Source of the DNA: Sphaerolaimus hirsutus
Taxonomy: Eukaryota > Nematoda > Chromadorea > Monhysterida > Sphaerolaimidae
Direction of reading: 5' to 3'
DNA: 64,000 nucleotides
Assembly (NCBI GenBank): GCA_964036195.1
Contig: OZ038450.1
Coordinates: forward strand, 10,108,701 to 10,172,700
In this document: positions 22,185 through 33,322 of the stretch, piece after piece
Layout of the letters: the number at the start of each line of letters is the position of its first letter
How positions within the stretch are numbered: position 1 is the stretch's first letter
Translations under genes and position numbers: made by a program
The notes under the pieces: model-generated
What the model saw: only the letters and a program-made list of their open reading frames with translations
Databases searched by the model: none
What the model was told of the DNA's origin: nothing

Positions 22185-23585
22185 GTCCACTTGTTGATAA
22201 GACTTCTGCTAGGTAGATGCTATTTTGTTCCTGTCCAAATGCATTTTGTGGAAAGGCTACTGCTCACATTTTTCACTGTATAATCCCTGTATTTTCAGAA
22301 AATTACTTTAAAAATAAATAAAGTACTTTTTCACTGTATTTTCAGAAAATTTTTCACCGTAAAATCAACATTTGGAACATTACGATAGACAGTAAGCTAG
22401 CCCAGAGAAATGGAAATGAAGTTTCAAAATGTCATTCTGTCAAAATCAACCTTCTTGGAGAAAACAACGATGTGACGTAGAGGCCAGAGTTGCGAAAGCG
22501 TATTTACGCTTACCCGAAATACCCGGGTAAATGGGTATTTATACTTACGCTTACGCTTTCGTAAAATACCCGTATGCTTTATTACGCTTTCCCGGCGGAA
22601 ATACCCAGGTACTAAAAGCGTAAATTTTTTTCACGCAACCCAGTTTTACGCTTTTGAAAAAGGACGAAAGGAACCGAAAGTGATTGAGAAAGCATACAAA
22701 AAAACGTGTCTGCGCTAACGGAGTGAAAATAGCGGCACATGTGCAAATTGTGTCGTCTAGCAATATCGTGGCTTAGGATAAGGAATTTTGGGTCAGATAA
22801 TGGATACCGTATTTCCTCGAAATACACCCAGGGTTTTTCTCAAAGTGCAAAATATAAGCGTCTAGGTATACACTTACATAAGTATGTACCTATTAACCTA
22901 GTTGATATAAGCCCTGTCTTAATATAACTCTGTATACTTTTTAACGTGTGTTTCGCATTGCACAGATACCAAACTGCAGTTTTTGGACATTATTAGAGAC
23001 ATTTTGGGTAGGGGTATTTTGAGTAAATACGGTAATCCGATAATCTGATGCTCAACAGCAAGAGCACCTTGTAAAACTTTTTTTTACGCTTACGCTTTAT
23101 TTTATGCTTTCCTAGGTATTTTAAAAATACCTTACGCTTTTAGTATCCATACCCATAATTTGGAGAGTGTATTTACGCTTACGTTTACGCTTTCCAAAAA
23201 TACTGGTATTTTAACAACTCTGGTAGAGGCCTTCAGCTTAGAGGCCGCCACCGTTTTTTCTGTTACTGAATGCACACTTTGCATGAAAATGTACCACATA
23301 AGTATGAATCAACAATAAAGCCCTCCACTTTTAACTGTTGATAAGTCAAAAAAGCTGATTTTAAGAATATTGATCTTCAAGTTTACCTATTTACACTTCT
23401 CTTCCAGCAATGCATGTTTAATGGCATTGCTCGCTGAGTCTACCTTAAAGTTTCGAATGTAAATAATAATGTGAAAAAATTTTGACTGCAGCTTTCAACA
23501 TATAAATATGGGAGCAGTGGCTTTTCCACAAAATGCATATGGATAGGAACACAAAAGCATCTAGCAGACATCCAGTAGACTTATA
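22185..23585. repeat. Inverted-repeat element hosting a nested hAT-like insertion
   Basis: Left-end words (TTTTGTTCCTGTCCAAATGC and ATTTTGTGGAAAGGCTACTG) recur inverted at the right (CTTTTCCACAAAATGCATAT and GGATAGGAACACAAAAGC), with AAGTCCAC/GTAGACTT beyond them. The interior is interrupted by the element at 22485-23222. A diverged piece with the same words lies at about 3500-3560. Confidence 0.5.
22485..23222. mobile_element. Non-autonomous hAT-like element with a nested MITE
   Basis: Starts CAGAGTTGCGAAAGCG and ends TTTTAACAACTCTG. It is flanked by a perfect 8-bp duplication GTAGAGGC (22477-22484 and 23223-23230). Subterminal words are CGTATTTACGCTTACGCTTT. A CCGTATTT-family MITE is nested at 22807-23032 with TA on both sides. 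Confidence 0.88.
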
Positions 23586-25445
23586 GCCTGTGACAAAATT
23601 TTTGTTTCCTAAAAAATTGTTGTTTCTAAAAAATTTCTGTTAAAATTTCCTTATGGGTAATTTATGTAGTGATCGACTTTCAGAAATCAGTGTCCACAAT
23701 GGATTTATCTACCCTGTTGCTGGGGATTTACCACAACAGTGTGCTTGTCAGCTTTCTGCTGAATACAGCGAGCATGGTCTTATCAACTCATTGCTGGATA
23801 GTTTTTGAAAAGTGTTCCTGATTGTCCCAAAAGTCTCTGTGGACACAGAAATATTGTAAACCCGTGTTTCCTTGAACAAATACCGAAATCTAAAAACTTC
23901 TCGATCAGTGCATTTTCTTTAATACCTTGACACTTTTTGGGCACGCGTGGTGGGCTAAATGGCACGCATGTGCTGCAGCAATTTTTCATGAGCTCAGTGA
24001 ACTCGGAAGGCGCGTGTTGTGCATTTAGCACATGATGTTCTCTGGCAAACAATAGCGCCGCAGTTCGCCGGTTAACCAAACAAAGTGCACCAGCGCAGAC
24101 ATGCACTGTGCAATGGCATAAAAGCATTGTATAAAAAGTTGTGCCGGATGTATGCTGAAAACCCACGCCGGTCGATCAACTCCGTCTCTCTGCTCGCACT
24201 TTGCGGATGCCGGTCGAGATGGTCGCGATAATGGAATTTTGCTGCTAAAACGACCACGTAAAATCCTTCACTTCCTGCCAAAAAAAACAACCTTTCAAAC
24301 ACAGCCGTTTTTACCACATAGATATTCCACACTAGTCATAATGCCGAGTGAATGCTGAATGGAAGTCAGAAATTAGAACTCGTAAAACTCTTCGTTGCCG
24401 CACTACCGCCAGTGCAGATTCCGGAGACAATTCTGAGCGTGACAAATAGCAATTCGCAGGACAATGCAACGACCACTGCGCGCCAACCCAAAGAAACGAT
24501 GGAAGCAAAAAGCAACACAAACATGGCCCGCCGGCGGAGCCATTTAGCGTAGAGCAACGACCATTTTGCTAATTGCATGGGCCATCCATCGAATCGTCTG
24601 CGACATGCGATGGCTGCAGCCGCCCGGCTGCCGCAACGTGTCTTCCGAGTGACTGCGATCACTCCCATTTACGCGCTAACGCCATATTTATGTACCCCAG
24701 TGACTTTACACCTTGAATGCGTGGTTCACATTGGCAGCGCGCCAATGGTATATAACGCAAGTTATTTTCACAAAAAGTAGAAAAATTCATTGCTGTTTTG
24801 ACATTATATGTGAACGTATTCACAACAATGGAATTTGTAAACTTTTTACAAAAATTGCATGCTTTAATTATCATTGGCACGCTTCCAACGTGAGATATAA
24901 ATCAGTGCGAGCGCAGAGCACAGAGTCCGCCGAATATAGCTGCAGCAATCAAACGGAATCAAACGAAAACTGACCAGGAACCAACTCAAAAACACCGATT
25001 CCAAAGTCAAAATGGACTAACCGCCATTTAGTTTACAAAAAAACCATCCACGGCGCCAGAAACAAAATCCACAGATAAAATCCAGAGAGACTGTAGGACA
25101 TCATCTGCATAGGTAAATAAATGTATAAGATACGTGCAATAAAAATACACTGCATTAATTCGAATAATTCCGGAAAATGGTGCTGACACATTTACTCCAG
25201 TCACTTTACACCCTGCACGCGTGGTTCCAACTGAAAGCGTGCCAACTTTTTTTTACCCATGCAATTTTCATAAAAATTTGAAAAAAGTCACCCCTGTTAT
25301 AACGCTGTACGATAACTCATTCACAACAATGATTTTTTCATGTTTTGTACAAACATCGCATGCTTCATCAGCATTGGCACGCTTCCAACGTGAGACATAA
25401 ATGAATGCGAGGGCAGAGTATCATGTCCGCATATTACATGATGTG

Positions 25446-26250
25446 CCGTATTTACTCGATATACCTCCAGGGCCCGGGGTGGGGGGTATTGTTTCGGAGT
25501 GCAAATTTTTGGCAAGTAAATCGAGGGAGAGGGATTTCATGGGGGGGAGCTATTTTTTCATAAGCTCGCACAGACCTGGGGCCAGATTTAATACTCCCTA
25601 CAGATTTGTAGGGTAGGGCGTACGCCCGACAGATTTTTTAAAGTTTAGCCGCATCGACGCACATGCACAGAGAGCAAGGCGGTTCGTAAAATATACGAAA
25701 CCATCCTTTAAGGTTGCCGATATTGCAATATGACGTATATCACTTCGATTTTGGCTCGGAAATCACGATTTCGTCATTTCTTGACCGTCTGCCAATTCGT
25801 TTTTTATTTTATTTTGTCGGGCGGGTTACTCGCATAGGTCACGCTTTTGTGTAGTCAGGTGGTCACTTTTTTAGTGTTCACTGTCTGCAATCGAAACCAT
25901 GAGGGCAGCGACAAGAAAGAAATGCATGCACGAGCGTACAAAAGCGCGACTTATGCGAGTAACCCGCCCGACAAAATAAAATAAAAAACGAATTGGCAGA
26001 CGGTCAAGAAATGACGAAATCGTGATTTCCGAGACAAAATCGAAGCGATATACGTTATATTGCAATATCGGCGACCTTAAGGGATAGTTTCGTGTATTTT
26101 ACAAACCGCATTGCTCTCGGTGCATGTGCGTCGATGCGGCTGAACTTTAAAAAATCTATCGGGCGTACGCCCTACCCTACAAATCTGTAGGGAGTATTAA
26201 ATCTGGCCCCTGGGGTTTTTTAGAGTGGGGTGTATTTGTAGGAAATACGG
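25446..26250. mobile_element. CCGTATTTACTCGA-family MITE carrying a nested foldback
   Basis: The left end CCGTATTTACTCGATATACC and right end GGAAATACGG bound the copy, and the interior G-runs match the family. Most of its length is the inserted foldback at about 25573-26215. Confidence 0.6.
25573..26215. mobile_element. Foldback element with arms of about 270 bp
   Basis: GGGGCCAGATTTAATACTCC at the left and its reverse complement at the right begin inverted arms of about 270 bp with only scattered differences, separated by a centre of about 80 bp. CCTGG stands at both edges and may be a 5-bp duplication, although the GC-rich junction makes the exact ends ambiguous. No protein is encoded. Confidence 0.75.
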
Positions 26251-26652
26251 TATACAAATGTGTGACCTATTTATGCTGCAGCTGTAGAATACATGTTTCT
26301 AACTATATTGTCCATGCAGGCAATTTCAGATTGAAGGTTTTTCGAAGGGGTTTCTTTTTTCTTTGCCCGCTTGGCCTGACTGAGGAAGAATCAGAGAATA
26401 TTTTAGCCTATTGCAATCTTAAATGAAACTTTATTGCCTCCACTATCCTTTTATCGAATTTAGACCCCCTTGAAAAACTCCCCCGTTGGCCGAGTGAGGA
26501 AAAATAACTGCCACTCTGTGATAGGTGGAAAAGATGTTAGGTCAATCTAAAAACAATCAATGAAGTTAGACAGACCAAATAAAGCCCAATTAAATGGGAT
26601 TTTTATTTTTTTTATTGATTTTTACTCCGCCCCAAGTGAAATCTGGCTAAGT

Positions 26653-26745
26653 CACTTGGCGTGGAGATACCCCCAGGTGTTGGAAATGTTTGCCAATGCT
26701 AATTGGCAGCACCTAGAGGTATCTCCACACCAAGTGGTTTAGCTC
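26653..26745. repeat. Imperfect hairpin
   Basis: CACTTGGCGTGGAGATACC at the left faces GGTATCTCCACACCAAGTG at the right, with CAGGTG/CACCTA further inside. It is a small inverted repeat of unknown role. Confidence 0.5.
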
Positions 26746-27431
26746 AACTCCACTTTGCCGCTGAGTTATCACTTGAAATTATTTAAAAATCCCACTTTGA
26801 AAAAATCCCATTAAATTTGACCGGTTCTTTTTGGGCGTCAGAGACGTGCAACTGGGCCAACTTTCTGGCCAAACCAGAGAAAATCACAGGACAACCAACC
26901 TTCTAGTCGAGTGAATTTTTCGACACGTTACGCGGTGAGATAACACTGGCCAGCATTGCCATGCATTCTTTCGCGGTTGCATGAATATCACTACAGACGG
27001 GTTCAGTTGCCTACAGATGTTCAGCAAATTATTTATGTGAGTATAACAAATAAATGGTAGGTCTGTGAAATAAAGAAGCTATGGCTAAATGTAGCCAGGA
27101 CAACGGTTGCGGTGGATTTTTCAGACATGTAAATATAAACGTCACCCATCTATATATCTCTAAATTTTATTTGTCAAAAGTACCGAACTTCTTTACGCAT
27201 GTGTAGTAGGTGATTGAACCTATTATACCGAGTGGAGCCTTACTTTGCACAGAATCCTACCATACTGGAATGAACAAAATCTTGTGATAAATTTCGTAAT
27301 AAATTATTCCATAGCAAAACGAAATATTATGATGTAACAACTGCATAATTTTTGGTTCACAAATAATGCAGATGAGTTAAATATGGTAGGTTTCCATGCA
27401 AGGTGTTATGTCCGCCGAATAGGTATACAAC

Positions 27432-28106
27432 TAGGGTTGGCCGATGTTTTTTTTTAAACGTTTTTTTTTTTTTTAACGTTTTTTTTTTTAAACATGACGT
27501 CCGAAATGTTTTTTTTTTTAAAAACATCGGCCGAAATTTTTAGTACTAAGCACTAGGTATTTTGCAAAATTTTTGCGCGCAAGCGCGCAATTTCACACAC
27601 AAATTGACATTGGTGGTTGTTTTCATTGGTTTTGTTGCATTTTTAGTATCAAAACATCCATTTCTATGTGCTACCATGGGTGAATAAGCCGACATATGTT
27701 GCTGTAATATATAATATTGAGGTAATGTGCTTCCATGTACCTCCACAGTGTGTAACTTCACTCCCAAAGTAACAACCTCCTTTTATAACCTTGTTTGATC
27801 ACCATTCCGTGCCAAACTTTACCTGAAGTCACGAACATTCGACTATAAGGCGGTATACGAACGATATGTTGACAAAAAATGGATATTTTTGACACAAATC
27901 ACCACTTGTAATGCTATCCCATGGCTCCACAGCCATTATATGGTCATATTTAACATCACAGAGTATTGTCAGTGTCTGATATACCTATATATGTTGACAC
28001 TAGGTCATATCTGGAAGCTTTTAAAAAAAACGTTTTTTTTAAAAAAACAACGTTTTTTTTAAAAAAAAACATCGAGTTAAAAAAAAACGTTTTTTTTCCA
28101 ACACTA
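27432..28106. mobile_element. Non-autonomous hAT-like element (TAGGGTTGG, poly-T arms)
   Basis: Starts TAGGGTTGGCCGATG and ends TTTCCAACACTA. It is flanked by a perfect 8-bp duplication TATACAAC (27424-27431 and 28107-28114). Both ends contain blocks of T or A runs separated by AACGTT. A relative with shared interior words is at 52276-53400. Confidence 0.88.
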
Positions 28107-29333
28107 TATACAACACTCTGTCAAGGAACACTCCTCAATAGGTTCACCAAATATTCAAAAGTATATACTGTAACTACATTAATTTTTCCTAGGATATGCA
28201 GTGAATCAACATTCAAAATACGTTTTCTGTACTTAGATACTATCAAAAAGTACACGTAAAAGCAACTACCTAGGTATGTACAGGTACTTTTTGATGGTAC
28301 GTCGACGTTCTCTACTCGGTACTCGAGCATACGTATCTTTTGAGTAAAAGTAAATACGTTTTCGCTACTGTGACTTTTATGTCCATTTTGTATCTTCATT
28401 AGGTAATCAATACAAAAAGACGCGAGAAACTGTAACAATATGACATTGATATTTACAGTATGAGACCAATGAGTGTCGAAAATGACGAGTCCAATGTTTG
28501 GTAGGTTTCGATGAAAAAAAATGAAAAACAAAAATACAACCAACTAAAAACGTTTGTAGACACCTAAGTTCGAATTATACACAGAAGAAACGAACAAAAA
28601 TGACTGAAACTTGACTCATCTGTACACAAAATTGCAGGACGAATATCAAACGACCAGTGCGCACGAGCCAGTGGTTTAAACATTATCGTTTATGTATTCA
28701 GTAAATTGCACCCCTTACCAACCGAGATAAATTTTTAATTGAAATTTGCAAAAAGCAGTATTTTAGTTCTGGTTATTTTAGAGTAGGAATAGGAAAAATT
28801 AATTTTGTTCAAACTGCATAAGTTTTTCAAGTGATTTTTCAATATAAAATCTGTTGAAAAATAGAGTACCATCCCTAGTTAGGTTGGAGGAGCAGATTTG
28901 GGAATATCATAAATACTTATAAATAAGCCAACATCATTAAAATATTTTGGTAACCACTGCCAGCGTGGACTGGCGTAAAATGCAAATATGTGCGACAAAA
29001 ATTGAATTAAAACGAGGAACAGGGAGTGCAAAATTGTTAGAAATAAAACACTTGCATAATGGATCAAATCAGATGAAACTTTACATCGGTGGAACCCGTA
29101 CTCATCTACAGTGGAACGAGAAACTGACCAGTGCCGTTGTACGCAATTTTATTGCACGAAAGTCTATGGTATCGAGATGAGCGATATCGTCCAAAAAACG
29201 AGCGGCCCATATTTACACAGTAGGCTACAAACGGGGTCCTGAATTCAGACTCCCTGCCAAGTTTCCACCGCGCATTTTATCCCGAACTTTTTCTCAGAAA
29301 CTCTACGTCACGTAGAAGTAATGATAGTACCTA

Positions 29334-29462
29334 CCGTATTTACTCGAAAAATTCCCTTGGGGGATTATTTTTCGCCAAACTTTTGAGGGGGGCGGGGGAC
29401 TATTCGAGGGGGAATTATTATTTCAACAAAAGTTTCAAGGGGGGTTATTCAAGTAAATACGG
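29334..29462. mobile_element. Short CCGTATTTACTCGAA-family MITE
   Basis: A compact 129-bp copy running from CCGTATTTACTCGAAAAATT to TTCAAGTAAATACGG, with TA on both sides and internal GGGGG-rich ATTATT words. It is the cleanest small member of the family in the window. Confidence 0.8.
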
Positions 29463-29887
29463 TACTTAAATTAGCGCACGTTTTTGCATCAGCGAGGTAC
29501 CCCAAAACGAAAAAGTCCTGCCAACCCGGCCCGAAAATTATTGTTCATGCTCCAATCCCGATCCCAAATACCGTTTGAGCCGTAAATAATAAATATGTTC
29601 AGATGATGAATCATAAATCGGAGAAACTCCTTCACTCGTAGTGCGCATGTTGTAAATGACACGAAATTAACACAATCTCTTCTTTGATAAAACGTTTGTC
29701 ACACCGATCTGACTGCATACTTTGCAGTGAATGTTACGATATTTGTATGAATAGAGTCACATTATAAATTATTCGTTGGAGAACAATTTTTAAAATTTTT
29801 GGAACCTCATTCAGATGGCACATGGTAGATTTCAGTGTAAAATGTGCAGTCAGCGGACTATGTATCATTAAAACTGTTGAAAATCAC

Positions 29888-32800
29888 TCAAAATCCGGAC
29901 AGGTCCAACTTGCCGTTCGTCTGCTGCAGTTGGGCTAAGCTGTGCAACTGGCGCAGCTGCAGCGCGGCGGCCGTCTGCTGCTGGTGCTGTTGTTGCTGCT
30001 GTTGAGGGACCGCCTGGCCCGCGTTGCCAGTGGCGGCCGCGGGCGCACCGCTGCCGCCGGTCAGAGCTGCCGCCGCTGCGGCGGCCAACAATAGCTGCTG
30101 GGTGTTGGCGTCGCCGCCGAACAGCATCGACACGGACGAGTCCATCTGCGTCTGCTCTGACAGCGCCGCCTCGGTGAGCACGCGGTTGATGCGCACCTTG
30201 GCCAGTTCGCGCGACGTGCCGCTCAGCCGCGACAGACACCCGCTCACAGTGCGGCCTGCGAGGAAAATATATGTCCATTGGGTCTATCAAGTTGAGGTTG
30301 GGAATGGTGATAGAAAAGGAATTGGTGACGGGAAGTGTGTCACTATTGCGGTTGCCAAGCGTATTGTGCCTACACACACCGTGACTTCGTGTGAAAACTG
30401 AAATTTTTTCAAATGCAAATTAAAAATCACGGTTGAATGATTTTATTTAATTTAAATTTGAGTTTAAATAAATGATAGTTAAACTTTGAAAATTTGAAAA
30501 CTAAAACACATAAAGCATACAAAATGAGTCGCCATGTGGCCATTTCAGTTTTCACATCAGTCACGGTGAAAACTAGTGTGTGTAGGGCCATTATAGTAGT
30601 TGAGTGAAAGTTCATGGGATTTTCCATTGATTCGACAGCGAAAATCGCGATACCTGTTGGATTACGGGTTGTAACCCGACCCTATTGTACCGGTACATGC
30701 AATTTGGAGGTTGAAACATCACGACAAGAGTTGACAGGCCTGACAAGTTTTTTCCAGCTTTGATGTGTGGAAACTTGCGCAGTCAATCTGATTTTGTACG
30801 TCACAAGTAAACTCCCTTGTAATATGACAAGTCAAGTGACACGTAATTTTGAGGAATTTTCACTTACAAGTTTATTATCACAGATATAAGAATTACCATA
30901 TGTAACAATTCGTCGTTTGTACTTTGTACTCGTTTGTCACTTATCACGATCATCATTTACATATTTACCACCAGAATCACGTTGGCAGTAGAATTAGCCA
31001 TTTATTTAAAACGCACAGGTAAATGCACCAAAAAAACTTGTCGCAGTCTGCAATTCCATCCCAAACCTAAACCGAATAAAATACCAACCAAATGCAACGT
31101 CGTCGTCGCTCACAGACGGCCGCGACTGCTGCTGCTTCGGCTGTTGCTGCCGCTGCAGTTTCTGCTGCTGCTGCGGCTGCGTCGCGTCGATCACGTCAGT
31201 TGGCACCGCGCCAAGCATGCTGGCCAACTGCAGCCAGGCGGACGCGTCGCCGCCCTGCCCGCTGCCCGTCTGCTGCGGGTTGCCCGACTGGCCGGCCAGA
31301 GACGACAGGATGGCGCCTTGCAACATGCTGTCCAGGCCCAGTGAGTTCGTGTTGCTGTTGTTGTTGTTGTTGATGTTGTTTGCCGCGTGGTTCTGGTTCT
31401 GAAATGGAACGGTATAAACTGAACAGACAGATCGCTACACAATGAATGATACCATATTTTGATGAATGAAAGGTCACATGAAAACTGTGTTAAATTTACC
31501 CGAAGTGGAAGCAATGTGATAAATATGATGAGAAAAATCTAATGTTTTTCCTTTTATTCAGATGGTTTATGGTAGATATCATTGTAAGGTGTGCTGTGAG
31601 TTGCCTTATAAATGGGGATATTCGCTGTCAGACACTACACGAAGGAAAAGAACGAACCTGTTGACTCTGTTGGCAGGCGGTGACCAGTGCGAGCAGCGTG
31701 CTCAAATCGTTGCTGCTGCTCGCCGCCGCCAAGCCGTTTTCATTGTTCACTGCGGCCGTCGTGGCATCCATCGCGGCGCTGCCAGCCTATGAGCGCGTTC
31801 AAATAATCATATTTGCTTCAAGTGGCGGACAACTTCAAAGCAAATATAAAGTTAACCAAACTCCGAAGAAAAATTCAACTAAAAAATGACGTGACGTGAC
31901 GGTAAATATGCATTTAACTGACATTATGCATCTCAGCGGTGCGCGGGCGCTTAGCAGCAACGGGCGTATCTGGGGAGTAAGAAGCAGCGACGGCGGGCAA
32001 TGCGGGGCTGTTCGACGCCGCCACCGAAGTCTCTGTCGTCGTCGAATCGTTGTCATTGCTGCAAAAAATGGCATTGACATTGCAACAGATGGACAGTAAA
32101 CGGTCCACACACACACACAAAACACTGGCTAAAGGACGCACTTATTGTTGACCATGGTCGGCGCGTCCGAGTTGGCCGCGGACCACGCGCTGCCGACCAC
32201 GGACCGCAGGAACTCCAGACTAGAGTAGAAGGGCCAGGTGGTGCGACGGCGCCGCTTGCCGTGCTTGACCTCGTCGCGGACGCAGCGCGTGAACGAGTCG
32301 CGCAGCTGCTTCCAGCACCGCTTGGCCTCGTCCACGACCACCGTGTGCATGGGCGCCACCGACGCGTCGGCGTTGAGCGCGGCGCACACGTCCTCCCAGG
32401 CCTGCTTGGCCGCCTCGCGGTGCTCGCGCTGCTGGCCGACGCCCGCCGACCGGGGATTCCAGATCTCGGGGCGCAGCTTGATCTGCGTTGGGCGATTGGT
32501 TGATTTGGGAACTCGGCGGCCACGATGGCGGCCCACGCACTAGTTGACACGTGTGTCAACTGGCTTCTGTCAACTCAGATTTCGGCTTCACATGTCACAG
32601 GAAAATATTCCAATGCACTTACCGTTATGGCGCTACGCACACTGAAGCCGAAATATTCGGCATACGCACGTTTTTGACAAATGCCGAATTAAATGCTGAA
32701 TAGAAAAAAACTTGCTGAACTCAAATCGTCCGTACTCTTGAAAATTAGGCGGTTTGTCAATTCAGCATGTATTTCAGCATTCAAAAGATGCGTACACTTT

Positions 32801-33322
32801 TTCATGCGGAAACCATTCGGCAAAATCAAATGAAATGTTGAATGCTGATAACGCTCAAATTCGTCCGAATTCGTCCGAATATCGTGCGCACGTTTTCAAA
32901 ATTCAATATGGCAGCCCCTAAAATGCCGAATTTAAAACGTCTGAACGGCAATTTTTCAATTCGGATTCGGCAGATGAAAACGTGCGTATGCCGAATATTT
33001 CGGCTTCAGTGTGCGTAGCGCCAATATTCATTTTTCAACATTGCCTCGTGCGCATTTGGAGATAACTCGGCAACACGTGAAGCCGAAATCCGAGTTGACA
33101 CAGACCAGTTGACACACATGCGTCAACTCGTGTGCGGGCAGTCACGACACCGCTGAAATAAAAGCGTACCTGTTCAATGAGCGCCACGCGGAACTCTGTC
33201 GAGTTGATGTCGAGCGTCGTGGTCGCGCCATTGTGAATGTCGCTGATGACCGACTGCACGATCTCCTCGGACACGGGCGTGGACGCGTTCGAGCCGCATT
33301 CTTTGTCCGCCTCGTCAGACAT
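29888..33322 (-). CDS. MADF-domain protein with Q-rich C-terminus (6 exons)
   Basis: Exons on the minus strand: 33322-33170, 32482-32142, 32058-31923, 31786-31658, 31398-31089, 30255-29888. All junctions are GT-AG and in phase, giving about 478 aa. An acidic N-terminus (MSDEADKECG) leads into a MADF-type DNA-binding domain at about residues 45-165. Its marks are LIEQ followed by RPEIWNPR, then AAKQAWEDV, CWKQLRDSF and WPFYSSLEFL, the spaced aromatic pattern of the family. Ser/Thr/Ala-rich and Gln-rich segments follow, ending LDLSGF. MADF proteins are usually sequence-specific transcriptional regulators; the target here is unknown. Codons are GC-rich. An upstream in-frame ATG (33409) exists, but its peptide looks like untranslated sequence, so I start at 33322. 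Intron 1 is almost wholly a foldback element. The end of exon 5 was chosen by phase over a stronger-looking GTGAGC. Confidence 0.82.
32531..33139. mobile_element. Nested foldback element filling MADF intron 1 (CTAGTTGACA family)
   Basis: The outer ends GCCCACGCACTAGTTGACAC and, inverted, GTCAACTCGTGTGCGGGC share AGTTGACAC and TGTGTCAACT words. Inside, a second long inverted pair (GCGCTACGCACACTGAAGCC and GGCTTCAGTGTGCGTAGCGC) points to a second nested foldback (about 32630-33024). Relatives lie in introns of two other genes (50267-50439 and 61208-61432) and at 56633-56776. Confidence 0.75.

Larger units (their letters stand above)
13107..29887. other. Large gene-free stretch filled with transposon remnants
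   Basis: About 16.8 kb without a recognisable host exon on either strand. Delimited elements inside it are listed separately. Short GC-richer patches at about 15640-15850, 19195-19345 and 24480-24670 break the AT-rich background. They could be regulatory or untranslated sequence, but nothing in them supports a gene call. Confidence 0.5.
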
